From NCBI GenBank assembly GCA_937896295.1, contig CALBME010000057.1, positions 1-7,700 on the forward strand: 7,700 nucleotides of DNA, read 5' to 3'. This document shows, piece by piece, positions 5,631 to 7,700 of this stretch. Below the pieces are notes generated by a model. The model was given only the letters and a program-made list of their open reading frames with translations. It was not told where the DNA came from and did no database searches. Within the stretch, counting starts at the first letter, position 1. Each line of letters begins with the position of its first letter. The position numbers and the translations under genes are program-made. The DNA is from an uncultured Micavibrio sp. Its GTDB lineage: Bacteria; Pseudomonadota; Alphaproteobacteria; Micavibrionales; UBA1664.

Positions 5631-7700
5631 TCAGCACTGTTCGCAGAAGAAATTCTTTTTCATAATGCCAACCTGCAGGAGCAGCTTATAGGCGCTCAGG
5701 AAAAGATCGCTCTCCTGCTGGTGCAGTTTGCTGCGCGCGTTATTAAGACGCTCCTCACCTTCGATCAGTTCGATCAGCGAAACCGAGCCCTGCTCGAAAT
5801 TCTGGCGGTTGAGTTCCTGCAAAGCCCTGGATGAACTGATCTCAGCTTTGGTCTTACTGATATTGGTCTGCAGCGAGACCATCTGGTTATACGACAGGCG
5901 CAGCTGTTTCTTCAGATCGTCCATGATCTTACGGCGCTTGATCTCGATTTCCGTGATCTGGGCCTGTGTACGCTTGATGTTTTCCTTGCGCTCAAACCCG
6001 TCGAACAGGTTATAGCTGAGCTGCAGCGTGGCCTTTCCGTTGACGTCGCGGCCGGTATAACCGCCATCATCATATGTGCGCTCGCCGCTCATGATGAAAT
6101 TGACGCGGGGCATATAGGCCCCTTTGTCGGTCGCCAGCTTGTACTGCATTTGCTTGAGGTCGTTTTCGTTTGAAAGAACCTCGTTGTTATTAGCCTGCGC
6201 CAGCTTGACATACTCGTCCAGCTTGACGCGCTCAGGGTCCAGATCATCCGGCGCGCTTGCAATAAATTCCGGCAGCGGCCCGGTCAGGGACTGCAGGTTA
6301 CTCATGGCGTCGTTGAGCGAGGAACGAACATTCTCAAGTCCGCTTTCTGCCGATGCCATGCGCGATTCCGCGTATTCGACATCGCTTTTTGCCGATCCAC
6401 CCATCTCGTAAGTGGTCTGAATGATGTTCCGGATATCGTTCAGCCGGGCAATGAATTCCTGGTTGTCACGCAAGGTGGACTGAAATTTAAGAACGTTCAG
6501 GTATTGCTGCACCGTGGTGGTCAAAACGTCCTTGGTATTCGCGGCGATATCGTAATCAGAACCCGTGACCGCCTGCTCGCGCTGCTTGATGGTATTGGCG
6601 GTGATGCGCCCATCAAAAATCATCTGCTGCAGAATGACGGAAACCCGGTCTGACGGGCTGAACGCAGGATTGACCGGATTAGTGCCGGCGGCGGGGCTGT
6701 TATATTCCTCACTCTGCTCGGCGGTGATGTCGACACGCGGATACAGGGCCGATTTGGCACGGCCTACGTTGTGAATTGCCTGTTGTTTACGGGCCTTCGC
6801 CATGCCGACATCGGGATTGTCGTCCAGCGCGAACAGCACGATCGAATTGAGCGACAATACGGGTGTATCCTTGTCTTCTTCAAACAAGGGCGCGGTTTTG
6901 GATGCTGCATCAGGAAGAGATTCGGCCAACTCCTGATTGCTGGCGGCATCGTAATCATTCAGCGCCTCCTGAACGCCCTGCGATTTTTTGCTGCCGGCCT
7001 TCGGCGTCATGGGCGGCGGTGGCGTTTTCGTATCGGCAGCGGCCGCCTTTACAGGCTCGGCAGGCGTGGCCGGGGCCGCAGGCACCGGAGCGGGTGTTGT
7101 CGGTGCAGGCGCAGGCACATTATTGGCAGACGCAGCAGCGTCAGCCTTGGCCTTGGCTATGGCGGCGGCGACGGCATCGTTAATAACCTTTTCCTCTTCC
7201 GCGGCCAGGCGTGAAGTAGCCGGAGACGCGATCAGGGCATCCGCGGCACTGCCGGAAGATGTGCCAGGCGCACCGGCCGAGGTCGACGCCGTGGACGGCG
7301 CGCCAATGATTGAGTCGGAGGCACTGTCGGCAGCCACCGGCGCTGGCGGCGGCGAGACGGGCGTACCTGTCTTTTTGGCAGCAGCTTCCTTTTTCTCGGC
7401 TTCGCGTGCCTGTTTCGCCATGGCAGCGGCACGGGCAGATTCCGTGGCTTTCAGGTAATTGGCACGGTCTTCGGCCGCCTTGCGCTGCGAATCAAGTTCG
7501 GACTGGATACGGTCGGCCTCAAGACGCTGGTCGATCTCATCCTGATTGTCACGCACCGTACGTTCGGTTTCAGCGGCATTCAGGTCAGTCTGGCGCTCCT
7601 GCTCCTGCAAAATACGCTGGCGCTCGGCTTCCTGTCGGTCGCGCGTATCATCAAGGCGAATCTGGTCCTGTACGCTTTGGGAAAACGCGGGCACGCTCAC
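5631..7700 (-). CDS. TolC-family outer-membrane channel with long N-terminal extension (5' end cut off)
   Basis: The frame is open to the window edge, so the 689 residues seen lack the true start; the first visible residues (VSVPAFSQS) look like the end of a signal peptide. Residues ~10-110 are a highly charged Gln/Glu/Arg-rich helix, probably coiled coil. Residues ~110-240 are Ala/Pro/Ser-rich and likely disordered (PAPAPTTPAPVPAAP, PPPPMTP). The TolC domain follows, with two halves: ~278-480 (LNSIVLFALDDNPDV, GRAKSALYPRVDI, QQMIFDGR) and ~490-680 (YMPRVNF, LSYNLFDGFERK, FEQGSVSLIELIEGEERLNNAR). These are hallmark efflux/type I secretion channel repeats. The chain ends in CEQC. TolC proteins form trimeric barrels with periplasmic helical tunnels and work with an ABC transporter and an adaptor, or an RND pump; neither is in the window. 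The extension is not part of standard TolC (~450-490 residues). Same strand as the motor pair, 217 bases upstream of it. Confidence 0.92.
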   Translation of the reverse strand: MSVPAFSQSVQDQIRLDDTRDRQEAERQRILQEQERQTDLNAAETERTVRDNQDEIDQRLEADRIQSELDSQRKAAEDRANYLKATESARAAAMAKQAREAEKKEAAAKKTGTPVSPPPAPVAADSASDSIIGAPSTASTSAGAPGTSSGSAADALIASPATSRLAAEEEKVINDAVAAAIAKAKADAAASANNVPAPAPTTPAPVPAAPATPAEPVKAAAADTKTPPPPMTPKAGSKKSQGVQEALNDYDAASNQELAESLPDAASKTAPLFEEDKDTPVLSLNSIVLFALDDNPDVGMAKARKQQAIHNVGRAKSALYPRVDITAEQSEEYNSPAAGTNPVNPAFSPSDRVSVILQQMIFDGRITANTIKQREQAVTGSDYDIAANTKDVLTTTVQQYLNVLKFQSTLRDNQEFIARLNDIRNIIQTTYEMGGSAKSDVEYAESRMASAESGLENVRSSLNDAMSNLQSLTGPLPEFIASAPDDLDPERVKLDEYVKLAQANNNEVLSNENDLKQMQYKLATDKGAYMPRVNFIMSGERTYDDGGYTGRDVNGKATLQLSYNLFDGFERKENIKRTQAQITEIEIKRRKIMDDLKKQLRLSYNQMVSLQTNISKTKAEISSSRALQELNRQNFEQGSVSLIELIEGEERLNNARSKLHQQESDLFLSAYKLLLQVGIMKKNFFCEQC

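Noticed and set aside
7698..7700. GTG as the true start of the TolC-like gene
   Set aside because: It is merely the first in-frame codon at the window edge; the residues after it look like the end of a signal peptide, so the gene begins outside.

Overview
The window comes from a Gram-negative (diderm) bacterium. It encodes an outer-membrane beta-barrel, a TolC-family channel, a POTRA domain and a MotA/MotB-type inner-membrane ion-channel pair. Coding style and the gene families fit a proteobacterium, and an alphaproteobacterium is plausible, but nothing here fixes the taxon. Most of the window is moderately GC-rich. The first ~195 bases are very AT-rich (48 G/C in the first 180 by hand count) and look foreign or remnant.

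Left part, + strand (1-3214). The window opens in the 3' end of an AT-rich reading frame that runs into GC-rich sequence and stops at 300. A gene-poor stretch (301-660) with two short inverted repeats follows. Next is a 399-residue secreted protein (661-1860) that looks like a chimera of the two partners of a two-partner secretion (TPS) system: signal peptide and POTRA domain of a TpsB/ShlB-type transporter, joined in frame to MBG-type repeats and the C-terminal tail of a TpsA/filamentous-haemagglutinin-type exoprotein. The transporter barrel and the exoprotein's TPS domain are both absent. After it come a small membrane-anchored Ala/Pro-rich protein (2033-2377) with its own candidate promoter and terminator, and an outer-membrane beta-barrel protein (2549-3214).

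Right part, - strand (7700-3286), convergent with the left part and separated from it by a strong bidirectional terminator (3237-3263). In transcription order it holds a TolC-family protein with an unusual ~270-residue coiled-coil plus Ala/Pro-rich N-terminal extension (5' end outside the window), a 217-bp structured intergenic region, a MotA/TolQ/ExbB-like protein with a long cytoplasmic tail, and a MotB-like partner with one membrane helix, a coiled coil and a degenerate OmpA-like domain.

How the genes may work together: the MotA-like/MotB-like pair should form a proton- or sodium-driven stator-like channel. Its proximity to an extended TolC suggests, as inference, an ion-motive-force-powered module serving type I export or surface-adhesin handling. 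This module and the TPS chimera are the two most interesting items.
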